DNA from: CSP1-5 sp964558395
GTDB lineage: Bacteria; Methylomirabilota; Methylomirabilia; Methylomirabilales; CSP1-5
Length of the DNA stretch: 64,000 nucleotides
Assembly: GCA_964558395.1 (NCBI GenBank)
Contig: CAZLDS010000002.1
Span: 25,624 to 89,623 of the forward strand
Direction of reading: 5' to 3'
This document shows positions 1 to 8,163 of the stretch, piece by piece. The notes below the pieces were generated by a model. The model searched no databases, was not told where the DNA came from, and saw only the letters and a program-made list of their open reading frames with translations. Made by a program: the position numbers and the translations under genes. The first letter of the stretch is position 1. Each line of letters starts with the position of its first letter.

Positions 1-1953
1 GCCGATGTCCGCCGAGAGCACCCCGACCAGGGTGACGTTCGGATAGTCGTGCCCCTTGGCGATCATTTGGGTGCCCACGAGAATGTCGATATCGCCGCGC
101 TCGAGTCGTTGCAAGAGGAGGTGATACCCCTGGCGGCCGGCGGTGGTATCCCGATCCATCCGTGCAATCCGGGCGTGGGTGAAACGGGTTTTGAGTTCCC
201 GTTCCACCTGCTCGGTGCCCATGCCGAGTTGCCGAAGATTCGGGCCGGTGCAGTCCGGGCACCGATCGGGAGGCCGCCGTTGGTGCGTGCAGTAGTGGCA
301 CCGCAGGAGGCTGGCCGCGCGGTGGAGCGTGAGGCCCACGCTACAGTGAGGACAGCGAACGAGGTGGCCACAATCACGGCACACGAGGGAGGTGGCAAAG
401 CCGCGCCGGTTCAAGAGAAGCAGGACCTGTTCTCGTCGGCTGAGGCGTTCGTGGATCCGGTCCTCGAGCATGCGGGAGAGAATGAGGGGTTGCCGCGGCG
501 CCTTCGGCTCGTGGCGCAGATCCACCACGCTGAGCTTGGGAAGCACGCCTTCCCCGATGCGCTTGGGAAGGGAGAGAAAGCGGTACAGACCGAGTTGGGA
601 TTGATGAAAGCTTTCGAGCGAAGGGGTGGCTGAACCCATGAGCACCGGACAGGACCACATCTGTCCCCGGAGCAGGGCGACGTCCCTTCCATGGTACCGC
701 GGCGCGTCCTCCTGTTTGTAGGCGGGCTCGTGCTCTTCGTCCACCACTACCATCCCCAAGCGCGGCAAGGGGGCAAACACGGCGGACCGCACTCCCACCA
801 CGATGTCCGCTTCCCCTGCCCGAATCCGAAGCCATTCATCGAGCCGCTCGCCCGGCGCGAGGGCGCTGTGCAACACGGCGACCAGGTCCCCAAAGCGGGC
901 CCGGAATCTCTCCGCCGTGCGGGGGGTGAGGGCGATCTCGGGGACCAAGACCAACGCTTGCCTCCCCTGTTTCACGACCTGCTCAATCGCCTGTAGGTAG
1001 ATCTCGGTCTTGCCGCTGCCGGTCACGCCGAAGAGGAGGAAGGGCACATAGCTCCCCGACATGGCCGCCGCCTCGATCTGGGACAGGGCGTCCTGCTGCG
1101 CAGCAGAAAGGGGGAGGGGGTCAGTCGGGATGACTGGGATGTCCCGAAACGGATCACGGCGGATCGTCGTGAGCAGGGGTTCGATGAGCCCCTTCTGCAT
1201 AAGGGCGAAAATGACCGACGCAGATTTGGCGGTCGCTTGCGCCTCAGGAGCCGGGAGGGTCCCGCCGACCCGGAGGAGGTGGGTGAGAAGGTCTGCCTGC
1301 CGCGGAGCCCGAGTCCGGAGAGCCGACAGTGCAATTTCCACCTCCTGCTGAGAACGGCAGAGCCGAAAGGATCGCTCTTGTCTGGTCCGGACTCGGGGGG
1401 GGACGCGGACCGTCTCGATCATGACGAGGTCCTTGGCTCGGAGCCGTTGCAGGACGGAGGGCGCCGCCTTGCCGAATTGTCGGGTGAGCCGACTGGCAAG
1501 GACCGAGGCGTCTGGGGAGAGGACGCGGAGGAGTTCCCGCTCTTGCCGTGTGAGGTTCGGGCTCTCGTGCGCGACGGCCTGGCGTCCCGCCGGGGAGAGA
1601 CGCACCAAGCGGCGGGTGGAGGTATCAATGCCTGGCGGCAAGGCCGCTTTGATCACCTCTCCCCAGGGCGCGCCGTAATAGTCAGCCACCCGACGGGTGA
1701 GTTCCAGAAGGCGGCCATCCAGAAGGGGTTCAGGATCGAGTACATCCTGAATCTCTCTGAGCTGCTGTACTTCGACGTGCTCTGGCAGATGCACGAGATA
1801 GCCGGAAGCGAGCCGGGTCCCGAGAGGGACGATGACGCGCTTGCCTGGGGTGGCGAGATCCCGCAGGTGCGACGGGACGAGATAGGTCAGGGTCTTGTCA
1901 ATGGCTAACGGCAGCGCCACTTCGGCGTACACTGGGCTATCCGCGGGAACCAC
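1..1953 (-). CDS. priA: Primosomal protein N' (PriA helicase), 3' end cut by window edge
   Basis: PriA is the superfamily 2 helicase that recognises stalled forks and reloads the replisome. I translated this frame by hand: it is open from a GTG at 1953 to the window edge, 651 codons. The N-terminus carries the typical PriA DNA-binding start (VALPLAIDKTLTYLVP). Walker A GVTGSGKTE lies near residues 309-317, a DEEH box near residue 404, and a zinc-binding region with four CxxC pairs (CRDC, CPHC, CHYC, CPDC) near residues 515-550, followed by the helicase motif GTQMIAKGHD. The GTG is chosen because AAAGGAG lies nine bases upstream and no in-frame ATG is closer. Roughly the last 80-100 residues of a normal PriA lie outside the window. 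No damage is seen in the visible part. Confidence 0.95.
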   Translation of the reverse strand, partial: MVPADSPVYAEVALPLAIDKTLTYLVPSHLRDLATPGKRVIVPLGTRLASGYLVHLPEHVEVQQLREIQDVLDPEPLLDGRLLELTRRVADYYGAPWGEVIKAALPPGIDTSTRRLVRLSPAGRQAVAHESPNLTRQERELLRVLSPDASVLASRLTRQFGKAAPSVLQRLRAKDLVMIETVRVPPRVRTRQERSFRLCRSQQEVEIALSALRTRAPRQADLLTHLLRVGGTLPAPEAQATAKSASVIFALMQKGLIEPLLTTIRRDPFRDIPVIPTDPLPLSAAQQDALSQIEAAAMSGSYVPFLLFGVTGSGKTEIYLQAIEQVVKQGRQALVLVPEIALTPRTAERFRARFGDLVAVLHSALAPGERLDEWLRIRAGEADIVVGVRSAVFAPLPRLGMVVVDEEHEPAYKQEDAPRYHGRDVALLRGQMWSCPVLMGSATPSLESFHQSQLGLYRFLSLPKRIGEGVLPKLSVVDLRHEPKAPRQPLILSRMLEDRIHERLSRREQVLLLLNRRGFATSLVCRDCGHLVRCPHCSVGLTLHRAASLLRCHYCTHQRRPPDRCPDCTGPNLRQLGMGTEQVERELKTRFTHARIARMDRDTTAGRQGYHLLLQRLERGDIDILVGTQMIAKGHDYPNVTLVGVLSADIG

Positions 1954-2252
1954 GAATACTATCTCCTTTAGGGGTTCGTTCAGGACTATATATGGGGCCG
2001 GAACGAGTGTAAAGGGGAGCAAGATCCGGTTGAGTATTGTCCGTGGCTCTCTCGCTGGGATACAATGGACCCCTTTGACGACCTGGCCATCACACCCTCC
2101 CTCGCCACGCAAGCCGCTGCGCGGGGGGGTCTTGGTCAACGATCAAGACGAGCATCGACGGAATCGAGAGCCAGGGCCAATCCATGAAAGGGGCCTACGA
2201 GGGCGAGGTCGGCCAAGGCCAAGCGCTAACGAAAGGGACAGGCGGAGAAGGG

Positions 2253-2939
2253 ATGGACCGCGACCGCGCCTTCCTCCTTGATTTTGACCATACCCTCTTT
2301 GACACCGACCTATTCTTTTGGGTGGATGTCCGCGCCGCCTTCTCCCGATTTGCCATTGATGCCAAGACATGGGAAGAGAGCTACGCGCGCGCGTGGTCTC
2401 AGGGGTACTCCCTTGGAAAGCACCTGGAGCAGCTGGCCCGGGAAGGGCAGGTGGGGAACCGGGATGTGGTGGCCGTCCAGCGAATACTGCGCGAGCGCTT
2501 TGCGGACCTCCGCGGGTACCTCTTTCCTGACGTGGAGCCGTTCTTGAACCAGTTGCAGGCGAAGAAGATTCCGTGCTTTCTCCTCTCCTTCGGCGATCCT
2601 GCCTGGCAGGCGTACAAGGTCAGCGGAGCACGGATTGGTGATTTTTTCCAAGACATCTTTACCACGCGCCAAGAACAAACCAAGGTGGACGTGATTGAGA
2701 CGTTCGCGGGGCGTTTTACTCGCGTGGGCGTCGTGGATAACGATCCTCGGGAACTCGATCGCATCAAGGATCGCCATCCCCGGGTGGAGACCTTCTGGAT
2801 CACCCGGGTTCCTCCTGAGGCATTCACGAGTTCCGATCCGGAGATCCGGGAGAGGTTCCGAGAGGCGCGACACTACGCGAGCCTCCCTGCGCAGTTCCCC
2901 CATCATCGGTGCCAGATCTTGGATGAGGTCCCATTGTGA
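2253..2939 (+). CDS. HAD-superfamily hydrolase
   Basis: A predicted phosphatase-type hydrolase of 228 residues. The N-terminus has the HAD motif I DFDHTLFD, with the expected nucleophile Asp10 and acid/base Asp12; LLSFGD fits motif II and VVDNDPRELD fits motif IV. An upstream in-frame start at 2184 exists, but the ATG at 2253 places motif I at the normal distance from the N-terminus and has GGAGAAGGG in front. Its stop overlaps the GTG start of the GHMP kinase by four bases, so the two are probably co-translated and may act on the same sugar or polyol phosphate; the substrate is not predictable from sequence. Confidence 0.85.
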   Translation: MDRDRAFLLDFDHTLFDTDLFFWVDVRAAFSRFAIDAKTWEESYARAWSQGYSLGKHLEQLAREGQVGNRDVVAVQRILRERFADLRGYLFPDVEPFLNQLQAKKIPCFLLSFGDPAWQAYKVSGARIGDFFQDIFTTRQEQTKVDVIETFAGRFTRVGVVDNDPRELDRIKDRHPRVETFWITRVPPEAFTSSDPEIRERFREARHYASLPAQFPHHRCQILDEVPL

Positions 2940-3958
2940 GCCGCACCATCGTCGCGGCTGCGCCGACCCGCGTCGACTTCGCCGGGGGAACGCTCGATAT
3001 TCCACCGCTTCATCTCTTCCATCAGCCGGCGTTAACCATTAACATTGCGATCAGTCTCTATGCCACAGTCACCGTGCGGGAGGAAAAGGGTAGAGGGGTT
3101 CGCCTCGTCGCCCGGGACCAGAACAGGCAGGCCTTCTGGCCATCGTCCTCCCGGATCGATTGGCGAAAGGACCGCTTCCTCGAGTTGATGGCCCGCCTCC
3201 TGCGCTCACTCGGGCCTCGGTCCGGCTTGGAGATGACGACTGACTGTCAGGCCCCGGCGGGAGCGGGGACGGGAGGTTCTTCCGCCTTGGCGATCGCCGC
3301 CACGGCGGCGTTGGCCCGCCTCGCGAACGGTCGGATGGCGAAGCCTGCGCTGATCGAATATGCGAGATCTGTCGAGACCCAGACGATCCGGGTGCCCACG
3401 GGATACCAGGACTACTATGCTGCCGTCTACGGAGGGGCCAGCGTGATCGAGTTCGGTCTCACAGGGATCGTCCGCCGGCCGGTCGCTGCGGGCGAATTTC
3501 TCAAAGAACTGGAGCAGCATCTGCTGCTGGTGTATACGGGGAAACCCCGGTTCTCCGGCGCCAACAACTGGGAGCTCTTTAGAAGACACATACGCGGCGA
3601 CTCGAAAATTGTCCGCTTCTTTGATCGGCTTCAAGTCAATGCGGTGGCAATGCGGAAGGCCTTTCTCCGGCGCGATCTGCGCGCCGTTGCCGAGGTGCTG
3701 AACGAGGACTGGGCGACGAGAAAAGCGCTGTTGCCCCGCATGAGCACGCCGTTCATCGACACGCTGATTCGGGTGGCCCGGGGTGCCGGTGCTCTTGGTG
3801 CCCGCGTCTGCGGCGCGGGTGGTGGAGGGTGTGTAGCTTTTCTGGTTGATTCCACCGTCCGTCCGCGCCTGGAAAAATCGCTGGCCGCGCATCGGGCACG
3901 CATCCTCCCCTGCCGTGTTTCTCGTCAGGGGCTCACGGTCCGGGAAATTCTAGGGTAG
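2936..3958 (+). CDS. GHMP-family small-molecule kinase
   Basis: A 340-residue member of the galactokinase/homoserine/mevalonate/phosphomevalonate kinase fold. The N-terminal substrate-binding stretch RVDFAGGTLDIPP resembles sugar-phosphate (heptose-7-phosphate type) kinases. The ATP-binding loop APAGAGTGGSSA lies near residue 105 and the C-terminal glycine loop GAGGGGC near residue 295. The GTG start overlaps the end of the HAD gene (GTGA), indicating translational coupling. A kinase next to a HAD phosphatase suggests a sugar-phosphate pathway such as heptose or nucleotide-sugar synthesis, but no epimerase or nucleotidyltransferase lies adjacent, so the substrate stays open. Confidence 0.87.
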   Translation: MSRTIVAAAPTRVDFAGGTLDIPPLHLFHQPALTINIAISLYATVTVREEKGRGVRLVARDQNRQAFWPSSSRIDWRKDRFLELMARLLRSLGPRSGLEMTTDCQAPAGAGTGGSSALAIAATAALARLANGRMAKPALIEYARSVETQTIRVPTGYQDYYAAVYGGASVIEFGLTGIVRRPVAAGEFLKELEQHLLLVYTGKPRFSGANNWELFRRHIRGDSKIVRFFDRLQVNAVAMRKAFLRRDLRAVAEVLNEDWATRKALLPRMSTPFIDTLIRVARGAGALGARVCGAGGGGCVAFLVDSTVRPRLEKSLAAHRARILPCRVSRQGLTVREILG

Positions 3959-3972
3959 GCGGGAGATTCGCT

Positions 3973-4911
3973 GTGCGACTTGCCACGGTGCTATGGGACC
4001 GAGACCCGACACTGGCAGTCATCATCGGGGACAGTGTCCTGAACCTCCCGGCCTGCGCCGCCACACTGGAACGGTCGCGGCACGGGAAAAAGGATCTCCC
4101 GTCAGATATGCTGAACCTGATTGACGGAGGCTCGCGGGCGGTCACGATCGTTCAGCGTTTCTCACGGGAGGCCGCCCGCCGGCTCAACCGCGGGGCATGG
4201 CAGCCGAAGGCCAGGGATCCTCTGCTCCGGCCGGCAGAACGCATCCGTTTCCTGGCGCCGATTCCCCGGCTGCGAAAGAACGTGTTTTGCATGGGTCGCA
4301 ATTATGCAGAACACGCCAAGGAGCGTCAGGCCGACGTCCCTACGGTCCCGGTCTTCTTCACCAAGCCGCCCACGGCTGTGATCGGACATGACGCACCGGT
4401 GCCCATGCATCGGGGGACGGCTGAGCTTGACTACGAGGTGGAGCTCGCGGTCGTGATCGGACGGCGAGGGGTGAATATCCCGCAGGAGAAGGCGTATCAT
4501 TACGTCTTCGGCTATACGATTCTCAACGACATCACCGCGCGGGACCTGCAAAAGCGGCACATGCAGTGGTTCAAGGGGAAGGGTCTGGACCGCTCTTGCC
4601 CGATGGGTCCATGGATCGTGCACAAGTCGGAGGTCGCCGATCCGCACCGTCTGCGGATCAGCCTGCGGGTCAACGGGGAGTTGCGCCAGGCGGCCAACAC
4701 TGCCGACATGGTCTTTACAATCCCGCTTCTCATCGAAGTCCTCTCTGCCGGTATGACACTCGAACCCGGCGACATTATTGCGACAGGCACGCCGGCTGGC
4801 GTCGCCGCGGGCTTTGATCCCCCCAAGTGGCTGCAGGTCGGTGACGTGGTCGAGGCCGAGATCGAGGGGGTCGGCCTCCTCCGCAATCGGATCGTTGCCC
4901 CAGCATCCTGA
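3973..4911 (+). CDS. Fumarylacetoacetate hydrolase family protein
   Basis: A 312-residue FAH-family enzyme, a fold used for C-C bond hydrolysis or decarboxylation of 2-keto acids in aromatic or sugar-acid breakdown. The C-terminal FAH domain starts near residue 100 with FCMGRNYAEHAKE. It has the metal-binding pattern ELDYEVELAVVIG, then GYTILNDITARD, and ends with LEPGDIIATGTPAGV, all typical family signatures. The GTG start follows GGCGGGAGA, 14 bases after the kinase stop, so it may belong to the same transcript. The substrate cannot be told from the sequence. Confidence 0.93.
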   Translation: MRLATVLWDRDPTLAVIIGDSVLNLPACAATLERSRHGKKDLPSDMLNLIDGGSRAVTIVQRFSREAARRLNRGAWQPKARDPLLRPAERIRFLAPIPRLRKNVFCMGRNYAEHAKERQADVPTVPVFFTKPPTAVIGHDAPVPMHRGTAELDYEVELAVVIGRRGVNIPQEKAYHYVFGYTILNDITARDLQKRHMQWFKGKGLDRSCPMGPWIVHKSEVADPHRLRISLRVNGELRQAANTADMVFTIPLLIEVLSAGMTLEPGDIIATGTPAGVAAGFDPPKWLQVGDVVEAEIEGVGLLRNRIVAPAS

Positions 4912-4987
4912 AGCGCGCATGTGCGACAGATCAATTTTCGGTGCGTGACACCCCTGAAACCCGGCGTCAAGCGAAAGGAGGAGTCCC

Positions 4988-5212
4988 ATGGCATTGAATA
5001 TTACCGCAAAAAAGAATGGCCCCTATCGTGTCGAAGTGACCGATGGAGAAGTGAAGCTGCTCGACGCAGACGGAAAAGCGTTCGATCTCAAAGGCAAGAC
5101 AGCGTTCTCGCTGTGCCGCTGCGGGCACTCGAAGAATAAGCCCTTTTGCGACGGAACCCATACGCAGGTCAACTTCCAGGCGGATGACCCGGCCCCCCGG
5201 GCCGCCGGGTAA
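4988..5212 (+). CDS. CDGSH iron-sulfur domain protein
   Basis: A 74-residue protein with one CDGSH-type [2Fe-2S] site: CRCGHSKNKPFCDGTH, giving the three-cysteine, one-histidine ligand set of the mitoNEET-like family. Bacterial single-domain CDGSH proteins are small soluble redox or Fe-S transfer proteins. A strong ribosome site (AAAGGAGGAGTCCC) precedes the ATG. It converges with the uracil-DNA glycosylase gene; only 15 bases separate their stops. Confidence 0.93.
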   Translation: MALNITAKKNGPYRVEVTDGEVKLLDADGKAFDLKGKTAFSLCRCGHSKNKPFCDGTHTQVNFQADDPAPRAAG

Positions 5213-5227
5213 CTCACCCGATCCAGG

Positions 5228-5959
5228 TCAGCGCAGGGTGCGGCCGGTGAGGCGGATATACTCCCGCTGCAGGAGCTGGAGGTCCTGCCAGGCGCTCTTC
5301 TTCTCATTCGGGTTTCGTAAAAGGTAGGCGGGGTGGTAGGTGACCAGCAGGGGAATGCCCTGGTAGTCGTGAAAGCCGCCGCGCAGCCTGGAGAGGGGTG
5401 TCTTTGTCTTCAAGAGGGAGGATACCGCGACGCCACCGAGGGCGCAGATCAATTTGGGCTTGATGGCCTTGAGCTGCGCGATGAGGAACGGCTCGCACGA
5501 GGCGACCTCGTCCGCCTCGGGCGTGCGATTGCTCGGCGGCCGGCACTTGAGGACGTTACAGATGTACACTTGCTCGCGCCTCAGGCCGATGGCCTCGATC
5601 ATCCGCGTGAGGAGCTGGCCCGCCCTCCCGACGAAAGGCTCGCCCTGCGCGTCTTCATCGGCGCCTGGGGCTTCTCCGACGAAGACCAGATCCGCCTGGG
5701 GATCGCCGACCCCGAAAACGATTTGGGTCCGATGCGGGTGGAGCTTGCACCGTGTGCATTCCCCCAGGGCCTGTCGGATCTCACCGAGGCTGAGCGTCCC
5801 GGAGAGGAGTAGCTCACGCTCCGACGGTGGTTTTTCTTGCCTGGCGGCTTCTGGTGTGCCCAGGACGAAATCGAGTCCCAACTGCTCCTGGCCCTCGAGG
5901 AAATCCCGTGTCCTTTTCACAAGCTCCGCCGCCTCGCGGCGGACATCGTCCGCGGTCAA
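5228..5959 (-). CDS. Type 4 uracil-DNA glycosylase
   Basis: A Fe-S-containing uracil-DNA glycosylase (family 4) that removes uracil arising from cytosine deamination. Signatures: CTRCKLH and NVLKCRPP...SCEPF, which together give the four cluster cysteines; the catalytic loop GEAPGADEDAQGEPFVGRAG; and HPAYLL near the C-terminus. The frame is open to an ATG at 6097, but that would overlap coaBC by about 90 bases with a low-complexity Arg/Ser-rich stretch. I chose the TTG at 5959, which lies after the coaBC stop with AAAGG and GGTGAG upstream, giving 243 residues. The exact start is uncertain; the family call is firm. It probably shares a transcript with coaBC. Confidence 0.9.
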   Translation of the reverse strand: MTADDVRREAAELVKRTRDFLEGQEQLGLDFVLGTPEAARQEKPPSERELLLSGTLSLGEIRQALGECTRCKLHPHRTQIVFGVGDPQADLVFVGEAPGADEDAQGEPFVGRAGQLLTRMIEAIGLRREQVYICNVLKCRPPSNRTPEADEVASCEPFLIAQLKAIKPKLICALGGVAVSSLLKTKTPLSRLRGGFHDYQGIPLLVTYHPAYLLRNPNEKKSAWQDLQLLQREYIRLTGRTLR

Positions 5960-6005
5960 CGTCTCACCGTGCCTTTCAGGGATGCGGGGTTTGTCCCGAG
6001 ACGGG

Positions 6006-7208
6006 TCAGCCGCGCTTCTCGCCGCGGAGGGCCGCGATCCGGTCCAGGATCCGGTCGGCCGCCTCGCGCTTCGAAAGCTCTGGCAGCTCTTCAACATGTC
6101 CCTGGCGATCGAGGAGCGTGACGCGTGTAGTCTCGCCGCCGAAGGCGACCTGGACGTCGTTGGCGACGATCAGGTCCAGGTGCTTCTTCCGAAGCTTCTC
6201 TCGGGCGTTGTCGACTAGATCTTCCGTTTCCGCGGCGAAACCGACCAAAATGCGTGATCCCTTATGCCGGCCCGCCTCGGCCAGGATGTCCGGGTTGCGC
6301 ACGAATTCGACCGTCAGGGTCTCTTGCTTCTTCATCTTTTGCGGCGTGTTGGTGCTCGGACGGTAATCGGCGACCGCGGCGGCCATGATGAGGATGGTGG
6401 TCCTATCGAGCCGCTCCAGCACGGCCTGGAGCATCTCTTCGGCCGTCTCCACGTCGGTCCGCGCGACACCATGCGGGGTGGGAAGCAATGTGGGGCCGCT
6501 CACCAACATAACATGTGCCCCCCGGTCCCGGGCCGCCTCGGCAATGGCGAACCCCATCTTCCCGGAAGAGCGGTTGGAAAGGTATCGGACCGGGTCGAGT
6601 GGTTCCTGCGTGGGACCCGCGGTGACGAGGACCGTCTGGCCGGCAAGATCCTGCTGACGACCGAGGAGCTCTTCGACCGTGTGGACGATGGTCAAAGGAG
6701 TGGCGAGCCGTCCCTGGCCGACCAATCCCGAGGCAAGCTCTCCATATTCTGGTTCTAGCACGTGAACTCCTTGGGTCCTCAGGTGGTCCAGGTTTTCCTG
6801 GACCGCGGCATGGGCATACATGTCGCGATCCATGGCGGGCGCAAGCAGGACGGGACAGGTACTGCTGAGGTACAGGTTCGAGAGAAAATCATCCGCGAGG
6901 CCGTGGGCAAACTTGGCGATGGTATTAGCCGTCACGGGGGCGACAAGCAGCAGATCGGCCCGGTCGCCCGCCGTCACGTGACCGATGTGCTTGTCATAAT
7001 CCAAAGTGAAGAGGTCGGTGAGAACGGGGCGTCGGGAGAGCGTCTCGAACGTGAGCGGGGCGAGGAATCGCTCCGCACTCTCGGTCATCACGACCGTCAC
7101 ATTCGCCCCGCCCCCGGTGAGCTCCCTGAGAATCTCGACCGCTTTATACGCAGCGATGCTCCCCGTCACTCCAAGGATAATCTCTTTTCCTTCCAACCTC
7201 CCTTTCAT
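6006..7208 (-). CDS. coaBC: Phosphopantothenoylcysteine decarboxylase / phosphopantothenate-cysteine ligase
   Basis: Bifunctional coenzyme A synthesis enzyme of 400 residues. The N-terminal flavoprotein CoaC half starts ILGVTGSIAAYKAVEILREL and contains PAMDRDMY, with the active-site segment APAMDRDM. The C-terminal CoaB half begins near residue 190 with VLVTAGPTQEPLDPVRYLSNRSSGKMG, the nucleotide/4'-phosphopantothenate binding motif, and has AAAVADYRP. The ATG at 7208 has GGAAAGGA nine bases upstream. It is flanked by thiD upstream and uracil-DNA glycosylase downstream on the same strand. Confidence 0.96.
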   Translation of the reverse strand: MKGRLEGKEIILGVTGSIAAYKAVEILRELTGGGANVTVVMTESAERFLAPLTFETLSRRPVLTDLFTLDYDKHIGHVTAGDRADLLLVAPVTANTIAKFAHGLADDFLSNLYLSSTCPVLLAPAMDRDMYAHAAVQENLDHLRTQGVHVLEPEYGELASGLVGQGRLATPLTIVHTVEELLGRQQDLAGQTVLVTAGPTQEPLDPVRYLSNRSSGKMGFAIAEAARDRGAHVMLVSGPTLLPTPHGVARTDVETAEEMLQAVLERLDRTTILIMAAAVADYRPSTNTPQKMKKQETLTVEFVRNPDILAEAGRHKGSRILVGFAAETEDLVDNAREKLRKKHLDLIVANDVQVAFGGETTRVTLLDRQGHVEELPELSKREAADRILDRIAALRGEKRG

Positions 7209-7263
7209 GTCGAAATTCCTTTCCCGAGTTTATTCACGGACCTCGGACCCAAGCCCTCGAAAC

Positions 7264-8046
7264 TCAGACCTTGACGAGATGGTTCACGGGACCTTTCCCC
7301 TTCCCGATCATCACTGCGGCCTCGATGGCTGCGCGGATGAATCGCTGGGCCACAGCCACGGCGTCTTTCACCCCCTGGCCCTTGGCCAGTCCCGCCGCGA
7401 TGGCTGCGGAAAGCGTGCAGCCACTGCCGTGGGTGTTCTTGGTGGGGATCTTCGGGCTTTCCAAAACCGCAAACTGCTGTCCGTCGTAAAGGACATCAAA
7501 AACGTCCGGTCCGGAGAGGTGCCCACCCTTCACCAGCACATGCTGGGGTCCCATGTCCTTAATGGCCTGCGCGGCCTCCTGCATTCCGTTGAGATCATCA
7601 ATCTTCTCTCCCCAGAGGATCGTCGCTTCATCGAGATTTGGGGTCGCCACCGTGGCCAGGGGAAGGAGGAGGGTCTTCATGGCTTCTACTGCATCTTCGT
7701 CGAGAAGGCGATGGCCCGTGGCCGAGACCATGACCGGGTCCACGACCAGATGCTGGAGCTGAAATGCGCGCAGCTCCATTGCCACGGCCGCGACGATCTC
7801 CTTCGTGGCGAGCATCCCTGTCTTCACTGCGTCGGCGCCGATATCCGAGAGGACGGAGCGGATCTGGAGTGTGACGAAGTCGGGGGGGAGGACGTGTGCA
7901 CCTTGGACCCCCAAGGTGTTCTGGGCCGTCACGGCCGTGAGCACGGATAGGCCGTAAACCTCAAACGTGCTGAACGTCTTGAGGTCTGCTTGAATCCCCG
8001 CCCCGCCGCCGGAGTCGGAGCCAGCAATGGTCAAGGCCCGTCGCAT
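7264..8046 (-). CDS. thiD: Hydroxymethylpyrimidine/phosphomethylpyrimidine kinase
   Basis: A 260-residue ribokinase-fold enzyme that phosphorylates HMP and HMP-P for thiamine synthesis. It starts RRALTIAGSDSGGGAGIQADLKTF, the ThiD N-terminal signature, and has VVDPVMVSATG and the anion-hole motif HGSGCTLSAAIAAG, both complete. The ATG has GGAGACGGG just upstream. No TPP riboswitch is recognisable upstream. A TenA homologue (thiamine salvage) lies far away at 40477, and no other thiamine gene is adjacent, so thiamine genes are scattered here. Confidence 0.96.
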   Translation of the reverse strand: MRRALTIAGSDSGGGAGIQADLKTFSTFEVYGLSVLTAVTAQNTLGVQGAHVLPPDFVTLQIRSVLSDIGADAVKTGMLATKEIVAAVAMELRAFQLQHLVVDPVMVSATGHRLLDEDAVEAMKTLLLPLATVATPNLDEATILWGEKIDDLNGMQEAAQAIKDMGPQHVLVKGGHLSGPDVFDVLYDGQQFAVLESPKIPTKNTHGSGCTLSAAIAAGLAKGQGVKDAVAVAQRFIRAAIEAAVMIGKGKGPVNHLVKV

Positions 8047-8163
8047 CCCGTCTCCTCACTCGTTGGCATCATTATGCCCGACGTCTCTCGCTCACGCAAC
8101 CCTTCCTTCCGATCGCCTATCAGAGTTGTTGCGGGACGGCTGGGCCAGGGGACCTGTCGGGGC

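Noticed and set aside
1237..1908. A 223-codon plus-strand frame in the first 2 kb
   Set aside because: It is antisense to priA, whose motifs are intact in the minus frame that runs to the window edge.
5960..6097. N-terminal extension of the uracil-DNA glycosylase to the ATG at 6097
   Set aside because: The extra residues are Arg/Ser-rich shadow of coaBC and would overlap it; the TTG at 5959 is preferred.
8047..8163. TPP riboswitch upstream of thiD
   Set aside because: No thi-box sequence or structure could be found upstream of the thiD start.
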